DNA of 42,894 bases from Desulfobacterales bacterium (GTDB lineage Bacteria; Desulfobacterota; Desulfobacteria; Desulfobacterales; C00003060). Position numbers and translations under genes: made by a program. Of this stretch, positions 16,463 through 24,665 are shown piece by piece (the stretch's first letter is position 1; each line of letters opens with the position of its first letter). The stretch is taken from NCBI GenBank assembly GCA_030616475.1, contig JAUWXF010000014.1, positions 1 through 42,894 of the forward strand, in the 5' to 3' direction. Under the pieces are notes generated by a model that worked only from the letters and a program-made list of their open reading frames with translations, had not been told where the DNA came from and did no database searches.

Positions 16463-16882
16463 GGTGACGAGGTTTTAGAATTTGCAAAGGAGATCGGTGC
16501 AACAGATTTAAGGAGCGTGTTCGATTTTTCAGAGTTTCATGGTTTGTTTAAAAGGAGAAACTACTTTCTGTTAGATAAAGACAAGTTTTTAATTGTCAAG
16601 ATCAGCCGTAAAGCGAAGCCATTTTGGGGCCTTGGAAAGAAGTTTTTCGATCTTTTCAACACGTTAACTGAAAAAGGCGGAAATTATTATTTTGTTGCAC
16701 TCGTATCGAACAGGTCGGGATGGGTCCTGTCGAAGGGGGAGATCCTGAGCCGGATCTCGGACGGGACGCTGAGCTACTCCGAGAGGAACGAGCAACATAT
16801 AATCAATATTTATAACCTCAAAGATCGAAATGGTTTTACATCCATAGAGGAGTTCCTAAAAAGGATTGAAGTTCCAATTTGA
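16463..16882 (+). CDS. Hypothetical protein
   Basis: ORF 16445-16882; MGDEVLEFAKEIGATDLRSVFDFSEFHGLFKRRNYFLL. Confidence 0.6.
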   Translation, partial: GDEVLEFAKEIGATDLRSVFDFSEFHGLFKRRNYFLLDKDKFLIVKISRKAKPFWGLGKKFFDLFNTLTEKGGNYYFVALVSNRSGWVLSKGEILSRISDGTLSYSERNEQHIINIYNLKDRNGFTSIEEFLKRIEVPI

Positions 16883-16958
16883 TCTCTGATTCTGCCCATT
16901 TCCAAGGAAGTGGGCAGATGTGAGGGATTAAAATAGTATTGGGAAGGAGGTGTTTTTC

Positions 16959-18635
16959 ATGGCAAAGAAGGAGCTAAAATGTGCCGGTTACATCAGGGTA
17001 TCTGGCATGGACCAGGTCAAAGGCACAAGCTTAGAAGATCAAGAAGATAAAATCCGCAAGTATTGCGTAGGTTATGATTACGAGTTGGTGAACGTTTACA
17101 AGGACAAGGCCAAGACAGGCACAAAGATTGATGCACGACCGGAGCTGTTGCAGATGATCGCTGACGGCAAAGCGGGCAAATTTGAGAAAGTGGTCTTCAG
17201 GAAGATGTCCAGGTTTGGGCGCAATGCCAGGGACATCCTGAACCTGTTCCATGAATTTGAGTCGATGGGTATCAGTTTGGTATCAATCGACGAGCAGTTC
17301 GACACCGGCACATCAATGGGTAAGGTGGTACGCACAATGCTGGCCGCTTTTGCCGAGCTTGACCGTGACCAAACGGTTGAGAAACTGGCCGGAGGGAAAC
17401 GATACCTGCTTGAAAAAGGCATCCCCTGGCAATTTACTAAAGAGGGGGACTTCTTTCAACGTCCGTATGGCCGAACTGTGATAGTCAATGGTGACAAGAA
17501 AGATGGGGATGTTGAGTGGATCTTAATACCGGAAGAAGTGGAGAAAATTCAACACGCGGCGGCCCTTATCGTAAATGAACGGTACAGCCTGAAGAGGGCA
17601 GCCGAGGCCGTCGGCCTGAAGATTCCACACTTACATAAGACGCTGCGGACTCGATGTGGACCTACGTGGGAACAGGCCGGTAAGACCTTTAACATCCCGC
17701 CATTGCTATCTGACGATACGATCAAAGCTGTAAAAGAGGCCCTGAAAACTAATCGGCGCGGTAGTGGAGTTCGAGCAGCACGAAAATACTTACTCGGCGG
17801 GATGATTTTTGGTGCCGATGGTAGGGCAATGGATGCGATGACGCAGCAAAAAAGTGGGGTCAAGTATTATCGGCACAACCGCCCACATTGGGCACTGCGT
17901 CAAGAATGGCTTGATACAGCCGTGCTTGATAGCGTTGCCTTGTTGCTGTCGTCCAAGGAAGAGTTTGTCAAAGCGGTTTATAGCGGTGACCGTGGCACCC
18001 GCAGAGAACGACTTGAGGCGGACATTAAAGAGTTGCAAAAGGAAGCCGTTAAGATCGACAAACGCCGAGACAGGCTCATCGAGTTGTATGCTGATGCCGC
18101 CGTGGGCAAGATTGACGCCGTTAAGAAGAAACTTGAGACTCTAAAGGAACAGGACGAACAGGTTGCCACTCGATTGAGGGATAAGCAAGCGGCCCTGGAT
18201 AACCTGCCCCACCCTAAAACCATCGAGCGGCAACGTCAAGAAATGCTTACGAAACTGGGCATCAAAGGCAAGACTAAGCGAGAGGTTGTATACGAACTAT
18301 TGCAAAGACTGCCGTTTGATGATAAGCGGAAACTTTGCCAGTTGTGTTTTCAGGGCAAGGATGAAGATGATAGACGTTACGGCGTTTATGTGGATCACAA
18401 CAAAGAAAAGGGCGTGTTTCCTTTTCTTATTCGGGGATTGTTGGCGAATGTAGTCGGCATGATAGACAAAGCGGACCCCATAGGATTTTTGAAACAGAAG
18501 AGGCCGAGGTTGATTTGGGTGGCTAAGGACGTACCTCAAGAGATTAAAAATGCTTATACACGAATACCAGGCAAAGGAGATCTTTTCGAAATTTGGAATT
18601 CCTGTTCCCCAGGGGTCAGTGGCCCGGGATGCTGA
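16959..18635 (+). CDS. Large serine recombinase (resolvase N-terminal domain plus Recombinase domain and coiled coil)
   Basis: [66 protein letters not shown]-terminal coiled coil. The last ~22 codons lie in sucC sequence, past attR. Confidence 0.93.
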   Translation: MAKKELKCAGYIRVSGMDQVKGTSLEDQEDKIRKYCVGYDYELVNVYKDKAKTGTKIDARPELLQMIADGKAGKFEKVVFRKMSRFGRNARDILNLFHEFESMGISLVSIDEQFDTGTSMGKVVRTMLAAFAELDRDQTVEKLAGGKRYLLEKGIPWQFTKEGDFFQRPYGRTVIVNGDKKDGDVEWILIPEEVEKIQHAAALIVNERYSLKRAAEAVGLKIPHLHKTLRTRCGPTWEQAGKTFNIPPLLSDDTIKAVKEALKTNRRGSGVRAARKYLLGGMIFGADGRAMDAMTQQKSGVKYYRHNRPHWALRQEWLDTAVLDSVALLLSSKEEFVKAVYSGDRGTRRERLEADIKELQKEAVKIDKRRDRLIELYADAAVGKIDAVKKKLETLKEQDEQVATRLRDKQAALDNLPHPKTIERQRQEMLTKLGIKGKTKREVVYELLQRLPFDDKRKLCQLCFQGKDEDDRRYGVYVDHNKEKGVFPFLIRGLLANVVGMIDKADPIGFLKQKRPRLIWVAKDVPQEIKNAYTRIPGKGDLFEIWNSCSPGVSGPGC

Positions 18636-19379
18636 TGAGGCCAAGCAAATCGCTGTGAAGATCGGCGGCTCTCGCTGGGTCGTTAAGGCCCAGATCCATG
18701 CTGGCGGCCGCGGCAAAGGGGGTGGCGTGCGCGTGGCAGACACGCCTGAGGCCGTGGCCGAGATAGCGGAAAAAATGTTTGAGTCGCACGATTGCACGCT
18801 GGTTGAGATCAACCCTTTGGTCGTGACGGAGGACAAACGCCTCCTGGCCCTTGATGCCAAGATAGAGTTTGATGACAATGCCCTGTATCGCCACAAGGAT
18901 CTGTTGGAACTAAAAGACACTGACGAGCAGGATCCATTGGAGCTTGAGGCCTCACGGCATCGCGTGAACTACATCCGCATGGAGGGTGATATTGGAATCA
19001 TGGTCAATGGCGCGGGGCTGGCCATGGCCACAATGGATCTGATCAAGCAGGCTGGGGCCAATCCCGCCAATTTTCTGGATGTGGGTGGCGGGGCCACCAC
19101 AGAGATGGTCACCAAGGGCCTTGAGATCATCCTTGGGGACAAAAATGTTCGTGGGATCTTGATCAACATATTCGGCGGCATTCTCAGATGTGACGTACTG
19201 GCAAAAGGGGTGGTGGACGCGGCCAAAAAGGTAGCGATCAAGGTGCCTGTGGTGGTCCGTCTGGACGGCACCAATGTCGAGGAGGGTCGCGGTACCTGGC
19301 CGACTCAGACCTCGATTTGGTTGTAGCCCACAGCATGGCCGATGCAGCAGAAAAGGTGAAGGGGATTGGGATATCGTGA
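18550..19379 (+). pseudogene. sucC: Succinyl-CoA ligase beta subunit, degraded (internal deletion plus 3' frameshift)
   Basis: [22 protein letters not shown] and GGRGKGGGV present; about 125 codons of the ATP-grasp region missing at about 18778; C-terminal [23 protein letters not shown] found in another frame, shift near 19291. Confidence 0.85.
18556..18570 (+). repeat. Right attachment core (attR), ATACACGAATACCAG
   Basis: Identical to 5404-5418. Confidence 0.85.
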
Positions 19380-19387
19380 ACCCCGGT

Positions 19388-19515
19388 GTCATTAGTCATT
19401 GGTCATTTGACTGATGCCCAATGCCTGAAACCGGATGCCTTTCGTCACCGGTCATTTGTCTCTGGTTATTCAAGACACAACCCGTAACGAGTGACAAATA
19501 ACAAATAACGTAATA
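19388..19515. repeat. Heptamer-like array region with opposite-strand partner segment
   Basis: gtcatta gtcattg gtcattt ... gagtgacaaataacaaataacg. Confidence 0.6.
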
Positions 19516-19784
19516 CTTTAGGTCTTTGAAAACACGGTCGTTCCAACGACGATCAGATTTTGAACCGTGTAAAACTCGGGGCTAAGTGAGCATAAAGAAA
19601 GAACTGCCGCTATTTGCTAAATTGTACCCGAAAAATTCGATTTTTGTTGAGCCTCTAAGTGCGGTCTGTATAGGTCCCCGTTCTTTCTCAACGCTCACTA
19701 AGCCCCTCAGACAGTTACCCGGTTCAAAATCTGATCGTCGTTGGACCTGCCCTCAATCCGGTTGTTTCATAAGGCTAAAATGAT
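19511..19784 (+). repeat. 274-bp MITE-like long-hairpin repeat, copy A1
   Basis: CCAACGACGATCAGATTTTGAACCGTGTAAAACTC...GCTAAGTGAGC and its inverted counterpart GCTCACTAAGC...GGTTCAAAATCTGATCGTCGTTGG; same unit inverted at 38880-39153. Confidence 0.9.
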
Positions 19785-19822
19785 AACGAATAACAAATAA
19801 CGGTACACGATTCACGATTTTT

Positions 19823-19865
19823 CAAGCGGCGAAGCCGCGTTATATAAAATCGCGGAGCGATTTTA
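19823..19865 (+). repeat. Composite double-hairpin repeat overlapping the sucD start codon
   Basis: AGCGGCGAAGCCGCGTTATATAAAATCGCGGAGCGATTTTATG. Confidence 0.8.
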
Positions 19866-20746
19866 TGAGCATATTAATCGACAAGAATACCCGCCTCCTG
19901 GTCCAGGGGATAACGGGTAAGGAGGGAAGTTTTCATACCCGGCAGTGTGTGGCTTACGGCAGCAACATTGTGGCAGGGGTGACTCCTGACAAGGGAGGAC
20001 AGACCATAGACTCCATCCCGGTCTTTAACACCATTCAAGGGGCGGTTGAGAGCACTGGTGCAAACGCCAGTCTTATCTTTGTGCCGTCTCCTTTTGCGGC
20101 GGACGCTATCATGGAGTCTACCGCGGCAGGCATTGGGTTGGTAATCTGCATTACCGAGGGGATTCCGATCCTTGACATGTTGAAGGTGGTTCAGTTCTTG
20201 AAACGTCGCAACTGCCGCCTCATAGGTCCGAACTGTCCGGGGGTAATTTCTCCGGGTCGTTGCAAGGCCGGTATCATGCCCGGACAAATCCACAAAGAGG
20301 GTCGTATTGGCGTTGTATCAAGGAGCGGGACACTGACCTACGAGGTAGTGCATCAGTTGACACAGAATGGGCTGGGGCAGAGTACCTGTATCGGGATCGG
20401 AGGAGATCCCATCATCGGGTCTTCCTTTGTCGACCTCCTGAAGCTGTTTGAAGAGGACCCGGAAACTCACGGTGTTGTGTTGATTGGAGAGATTGGGGGT
20501 ACCGACGAAGAGGTGGCTGCCGAGTACATCAAACACGATTTCAACAAACCCGTGCTCGGATTCGTTGCCGGCCTTACTGCCCCGCCGGGGAAGCGCATGG
20601 GACATGCGGGCGCCATCATATCCGGCAGTGGTGGAACAGCAGGAGAGAAGATAACTGCCATGCGAGAGGGTGGCATTCACGTGGTGGAACACCTTGGAGA
20701 GTTGGGTAGACAAGCGCGTGATCTGTTCGGCAACATGGGGACTTAG
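19865..20746 (+). CDS. sucD: Succinyl-CoA ligase alpha subunit
   Basis: [77 protein letters not shown]. Confidence 0.96.
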   Translation: MSILIDKNTRLLVQGITGKEGSFHTRQCVAYGSNIVAGVTPDKGGQTIDSIPVFNTIQGAVESTGANASLIFVPSPFAADAIMESTAAGIGLVICITEGIPILDMLKVVQFLKRRNCRLIGPNCPGVISPGRCKAGIMPGQIHKEGRIGVVSRSGTLTYEVVHQLTQNGLGQSTCIGIGGDPIIGSSFVDLLKLFEEDPETHGVVLIGEIGGTDEEVAAEYIKHDFNKPVLGFVAGLTAPPGKRMGHAGAIISGSGGTAGEKITAMREGGIHVVEHLGELGRQARDLFGNMGT

Positions 20747-20773
20747 GAACTTTTTCTGTAACTAGTCAGGTTG

Positions 20774-20866
20774 TCAGGTTCACGGTTCACGGTTGGCTAC
20801 TTTCTTCATCGCTTTCTAACCTTGAACCGTGAACCGTGGAACTTTGAACCTGAGTAGTTACCTTTT
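20774..20866. repeat. Inverted repeat of GGTTCACGGTTCACGG
   Basis: caggttcacggttcacggttgg ... aaccttgaaccgtgaaccgtgg ... tttgaacctg. Confidence 0.7.
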
Positions 20867-20974
20867 TCTTTGACATCCCACGGAAAATGCACTAAATGCA
20901 GGTGCTGCAAGATGTTTCCTGTCCATACACCAGAAATTTGGAAACTTTTAGTTTTGAACTGTTAAGCCTTATGA

Positions 20975-21055
20975 AATCCCCCTGAATCCCCCTTTGATAA
21001 AGGGGGACTTTAAGTTGTTCCTCCCTTTGAAAAAGGGGGGTTAGGGGGGATTGAT
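20975..21055. repeat. TCCCCCTTTGATAAAGGGGGACTTTAAG-type palindromic repeat
   Basis: Same family as the motif at about 30092-30120. Confidence 0.7.
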
Positions 21056-21100
21056 TCAGTTTCCAGATTTCTGATAGACTATCAGCTGAAGGGGTTTGTC

Positions 21101-21640
21101 ATGATCGAAATCAGAGTTCACGGCCGAGGCGGCCAGGGGGCGGTTACCTCTACGGAGTTGATGGCCGTGGCTGCCATAAATGAAGGCAAGTATGCCCAGG
21201 CCTTTCCCAGTTTTGGTCCTGAGAGACGCGGGGCGCCGGTGATGGCCTTTGTACGGATCGCGGATGTGCCTATCCGAACCCGCGAGAAGGTTTATCGACC
21301 CGATATTGTAGTGGTCCTCGATCCCACGATCCTGAAGATCGTGGATGTGACGGCCGGGCTTAAGAAAAACGGGATGGTCATTTTGAACACGTCTGAGAAT
21401 GAAGAACAGGTACGGAAAGCCTTTGGTATCAAGGCAAAGATGGCTCCGGTGGATGCAACGGACATTGCCATGAAACACCTGGGTCGCCCCATCACCAATA
21501 CAACCATGCTGGGCGCTCTTATAAAGGCCACGGGTATTGTTGATATCAAATCGATGGAGACACCGCTCAAGGATCGCTTCGGTCGGATCGCCGAAAAAAA
21601 CATCAGCGCCATGCAGCAAGCCTATAAACAGACTCAATAG
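21101..21640 (+). CDS. porC: 2-oxoacid (pyruvate-type):ferredoxin oxidoreductase gamma subunit
   Basis: MIEIRVHGRGGQGAVTSTELMAVAAINEGKYAQAFPSFGPERRGAPV. Confidence 0.93.
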   Translation: MIEIRVHGRGGQGAVTSTELMAVAAINEGKYAQAFPSFGPERRGAPVMAFVRIADVPIRTREKVYRPDIVVVLDPTILKIVDVTAGLKKNGMVILNTSENEEQVRKAFGIKAKMAPVDATDIAMKHLGRPITNTTMLGALIKATGIVDIKSMETPLKDRFGRIAEKNISAMQQAYKQTQ

Positions 21641-21698
21641 AGAACTAAGGGGCTTCGCCCCAATTGGAGTAGCGGAGTAATGGACATAAGTGGATATA

Positions 21699-21785
21699 AA
21701 CAGTTGAGTGGTTGAGTAGTTGAGTGGTTGAGTTTGGTAAAAGGTAACGACTCAACCAATCGACAACTCAACGACTCAACCAGTG
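21699..21785. repeat. 8-bp-period inverted array (same type as 5308-5390)
   Basis: cagttgag tggttgag tagttgag tggttgag ... gactcaac caatcgac aactcaac gactcaac. Confidence 0.8.
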
Positions 21786-22103
21786 AGCGAAGACAAAGGG
21801 GTGAAGACATTGGCAAAGGTAGACGCAATAATAGGATGGAGGAACTTGGAAATCGGGTGTGCCATCACAGAACCCGGCAGTTCAAGGAAGCTTAGAACCG
21901 GCGACTGGCGCAGCCAGAGACCCGTCACGGACCGCGACAAGTGCATCAAGTGCGGTCTTTGCTGGATCTACTGCCCGGACATAGTCTATTCTCCGGTCAG
22001 GAGTGGCTATTTCAAATGGGACGGGGACTACTGCAAGGGGTGCGGCATCTGCGCTCATGAATGCCCAAAGGATGCCATTACCATGGTTATGGAAGGAGAG
22101 TAA
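21783..22103 (+). CDS. porD: 2-oxoacid:ferredoxin oxidoreductase delta (2x4Fe-4S) subunit
   Basis: CIKCGLCWIYCPD and CKGCGICAHECPKDAI. Confidence 0.93.
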   Translation: MSEDKGVKTLAKVDAIIGWRNLEIGCAITEPGSSRKLRTGDWRSQRPVTDRDKCIKCGLCWIYCPDIVYSPVRSGYFKWDGDYCKGCGICAHECPKDAITMVMEGE

Positions 22104-22105
22104 TT

Positions 22106-23284
22106 ATGCCAAAGAGGGTGGGAATCGAGGTCTCATTGGCTGCCAGCGAGGCGGCCTGTGCTGCAGATGTGGACGTAATAGCGGCTTACCCTGTGACACC
22201 TCAAACGCACATCGTAGAGCATCTCTCTGAACTGGTGGCAGACGGCGAATTGGATGCTGAGTTTATGTCAGTGGAATCCGAACATTCTGCCATGAGTGCA
22301 TGTATCGGGGCAGCGGCAGCAGGGGCGCGCACCTTTACGGCAACCAGCGCGCCGGGCCTTGCCCTTATGCATGAGATAGTCTTTATTGCTCCTTCCCTGC
22401 GCACCCCGATTGTGATGGTCGTGGCCAACCGTGCCCTGTCCGGTCCCATCAGCATATGGAACGATCACAGTGACATAATGGCCGAGCGAGACTGCGGCTG
22501 GATCCAGACCTTTGCTGAAAATGGCCAGGAGGTCTTTGACCTGATCATCCAGGCCTTCAGAGTGGCCGAGGACCCTGAGGTTTTGCTTCCCGTGATAGTC
22601 AACATGGATGGGTTTACGCTCAGCCACGTGATTGAGCCGATTGAGTTGTTAAGCGCCTCGGAGGTGAGTGAATATCTTAAACCGTACAACCCGCAGATGG
22701 TTCTTGACCCCAAAGAGCCTATAACCATGGGACCGGTCGGAGTGCCGGAAATATATACCGAGGCCAGATATCAGGCCGAATCGGTCCTTAATGGTTCCAA
22801 GAAGGTCATTGTAAAGGCATGGAAGGAGTTTGCAAAACTTTACGGACGCTCCTACAAACCGATTGAGACATACCGGACCCAAGGTGCCGAGGTGGTTCTG
22901 ATGACCATGGGCTCTGTCACAGAGACCGCCATGACTGCTGTGGACAGGATGCGCGAAAAAGGGATCGAAGTGGGCCTGATGCGATTTCGTCTCTGGCGGC
23001 CGTTTCCCGTTCAAGAATTCAGACGGGCTGTTAAGGGGATAAAAGCACTGGCTGTTGTGGATAGGGCTATTTCGTTTGGGGCACAGGGTGGTCCTGTTTG
23101 CTCGAAAGTCAAGTCTGCCCTATACGGCGCGCCTGAGCAGCCACAGGTCTTTGGGTTTATCTCAGGCCTTGGGGGGCGGGATATAACGGTGGAAATGTTT
23201 GAACAGATGGTCAAGAAGACGATTCGCTATGCCAAAAAGGGGAAAGGCCCCATGTATGAACTAATTGGAGTGAGGGAAAGATGA
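22106..23284 (+). CDS. porA: 2-oxoacid:ferredoxin oxidoreductase alpha subunit
   Basis: YPVTPQTHIVEHLSELV; FMSVESEHSAMSACIGAAAAGARTFTATSAPGLALMHE. Confidence 0.95.
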   Translation: MPKRVGIEVSLAASEAACAADVDVIAAYPVTPQTHIVEHLSELVADGELDAEFMSVESEHSAMSACIGAAAAGARTFTATSAPGLALMHEIVFIAPSLRTPIVMVVANRALSGPISIWNDHSDIMAERDCGWIQTFAENGQEVFDLIIQAFRVAEDPEVLLPVIVNMDGFTLSHVIEPIELLSASEVSEYLKPYNPQMVLDPKEPITMGPVGVPEIYTEARYQAESVLNGSKKVIVKAWKEFAKLYGRSYKPIETYRTQGAEVVLMTMGSVTETAMTAVDRMREKGIEVGLMRFRLWRPFPVQEFRRAVKGIKALAVVDRAISFGAQGGPVCSKVKSALYGAPEQPQVFGFISGLGGRDITVEMFEQMVKKTIRYAKKGKGPMYELIGVRER

Positions 23285-24258
23285 TGGACGCTGCGCCAAG
23301 AGACTTTAAGAAGTTTACTCGCAAATCTCTACCAAGGGTGGAAGCCCTGGCCCAGGGCCACCGCGCCTGCCAAGGGTGCGGCGAGGTGCTTGCCCTTCGC
23401 ATGGCACTCAAGGCCATGGGAAAGAATATAATCGTGGCAAGCGCCACCGGATGCATGGAGATTATTACATCTTCGTATCCCCAGACCGCCTGGCAGGTGC
23501 CGTGGATTCACGTGGCCTTTGAGAATGCAGCAGCCGTGGCTTCCGGCATTGAGGCGGGCCGCAAGGCCTTGATGCGAAAGGGGAGGCTACAGAAGCAACG
23601 GACCACTATCGTTGCCATGGCGGGCGATGGCGGCACGGCCGACATCGGAATCCAGGCTCTGTCTGGTGCCCTGGAGCGGGGGCACGATTTTGTCTATATC
23701 TGTCTGGACAACGAGGCTTATATGAATACGGGAGTACAGAGGTCAAGCGCCACCCCTTATGGTGCCATGACCACCACATCCCCGCCGGGAAAGTTGAGCA
23801 TCGGACAGTACACCTGGAAAAAGAACGTGCCGGCCATCGCAGCAGCCCACGCGATCCCCTATGTGGCAACAGCCTCACCGGCTTATTATCTGGATCTGAT
23901 GAACAAGGCCAAGAAGGCCGCCATGATCAAGGGCCCTGCCTACCTGCACATATATTCTCCCTGCCCCACAGGCTGGCGTCTTGCCCCGGAGCGAGCTGTT
24001 GAGATCAGCCGCCTTGCGGTTCAGACCAACGTCTTTCCATTGTATGAAGTCGTGGACGGGCAGTATATCTTAACCAAGAAGATCAAGAAGCCAAAACCTG
24101 TGGAGGAATACTTAAAGCTCCAGGGACGCTTCCGTCATCTGGACAAGAAGACAATCAAGGAGATCCAGGAGAGAGTTGACCGGGAATATGAGGCCCTTGT
24201 TCAGAAGGCGGCACTGGCTGAGGCAGAAGAGGAGTCTACTGAAGAGGCTGAGAAATAG
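23281..24258 (+). CDS. porB: 2-oxoacid:ferredoxin oxidoreductase beta (TPP-binding) subunit
   Basis: GHRACQGCGEVLALRMALKAMG; AMAGDGGTADIGIQALSGALERGHDFVYICLDNEAYMNTGVQRS. Confidence 0.95.
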   Translation: MMDAAPRDFKKFTRKSLPRVEALAQGHRACQGCGEVLALRMALKAMGKNIIVASATGCMEIITSSYPQTAWQVPWIHVAFENAAAVASGIEAGRKALMRKGRLQKQRTTIVAMAGDGGTADIGIQALSGALERGHDFVYICLDNEAYMNTGVQRSSATPYGAMTTTSPPGKLSIGQYTWKKNVPAIAAAHAIPYVATASPAYYLDLMNKAKKAAMIKGPAYLHIYSPCPTGWRLAPERAVEISRLAVQTNVFPLYEVVDGQYILTKKIKKPKPVEEYLKLQGRFRHLDKKTIKEIQERVDREYEALVQKAALAEAEEESTEEAEK

Positions 24259-24298
24259 CGTTTCCGCAAACCGAAGCGTTACCTTTACCTGATTTGGA

Positions 24299-24338
24299 CA
24301 GGTCGCCGGGGAATGTGATCCGAGCGGCCTTTTTTGTG
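24299..24338 (+). terminator. Intrinsic terminator after porB
   Basis: ggtcgccggggaatgtgatccgagcggccttttttgtg. Confidence 0.6.
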
Positions 24339-24474
24339 TCAAAATGCACAGCGCACAGAGCATAGCGCATAGCGTTTCAGGCCAAGCTATGTTATTGTTG
24401 GTTATTATAATCCCGCGTTTTGCTGGGTCATGGCAGTTACTTCACTTTAGGCACTTTAGTTCACTAAACCACAA

Positions 24475-24626
24475 CGTAGGGGCGGGGTTTATCCCCGCCC
24501 GAAAGGTCGACAGATTCCGGACACGCGCTCCCTCTTTACGGGGTCCATCCACGGGAGAGTGCTCTACACCTATCGCATTGTGCCCTCGCATATACGTTTC
24601 GGGCGGGGATAAACCCCGCCCCTACC
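24475..24626. repeat. Inverted REP pair (REPIN-like)
   Basis: GTAGGGGCGGGGTTTATCCCCGCCCGAAA ... TTTCGGGCGGGGATAAACCCCGCCCCTAC; same REP as the RAYT locus. Confidence 0.85.
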
Positions 24627-24628
24627 TG

Positions 24629-24665
24629 AAGAATAACAAATGACCAGTGACAAATGACAAATGAC
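24629..24665. repeat. Heptamer-period array containing the start codon of the next gene
   Basis: aataaca aatgacc agtgaca aatgaca aatgaca. Confidence 0.7.

Larger units (their letters stand above)
5419..18570. mobile_element. Serine-recombinase integrative element (~13.15 kb) inserted in the 5' end of sucC
   Basis: Direct repeat at both ends; large serine recombinase adjacent to the right end; all predicted cargo genes on + strand; the interrupted host gene resumes exactly after attR. Confidence 0.87.

Noticed and set aside
5419-18570. Complete prophage or conjugative element
   Set aside because: No capsid, portal, large terminase, relaxase, coupling protein or T4SS genes recognisable; a small IME/satellite fits better
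19586-19783. 65-aa ORF and its near-identical partner at 38881-39078 (-)
   Set aside because: They lie in the inverted-repeat MITE-like element; similarity reflects the repeat, no protein features
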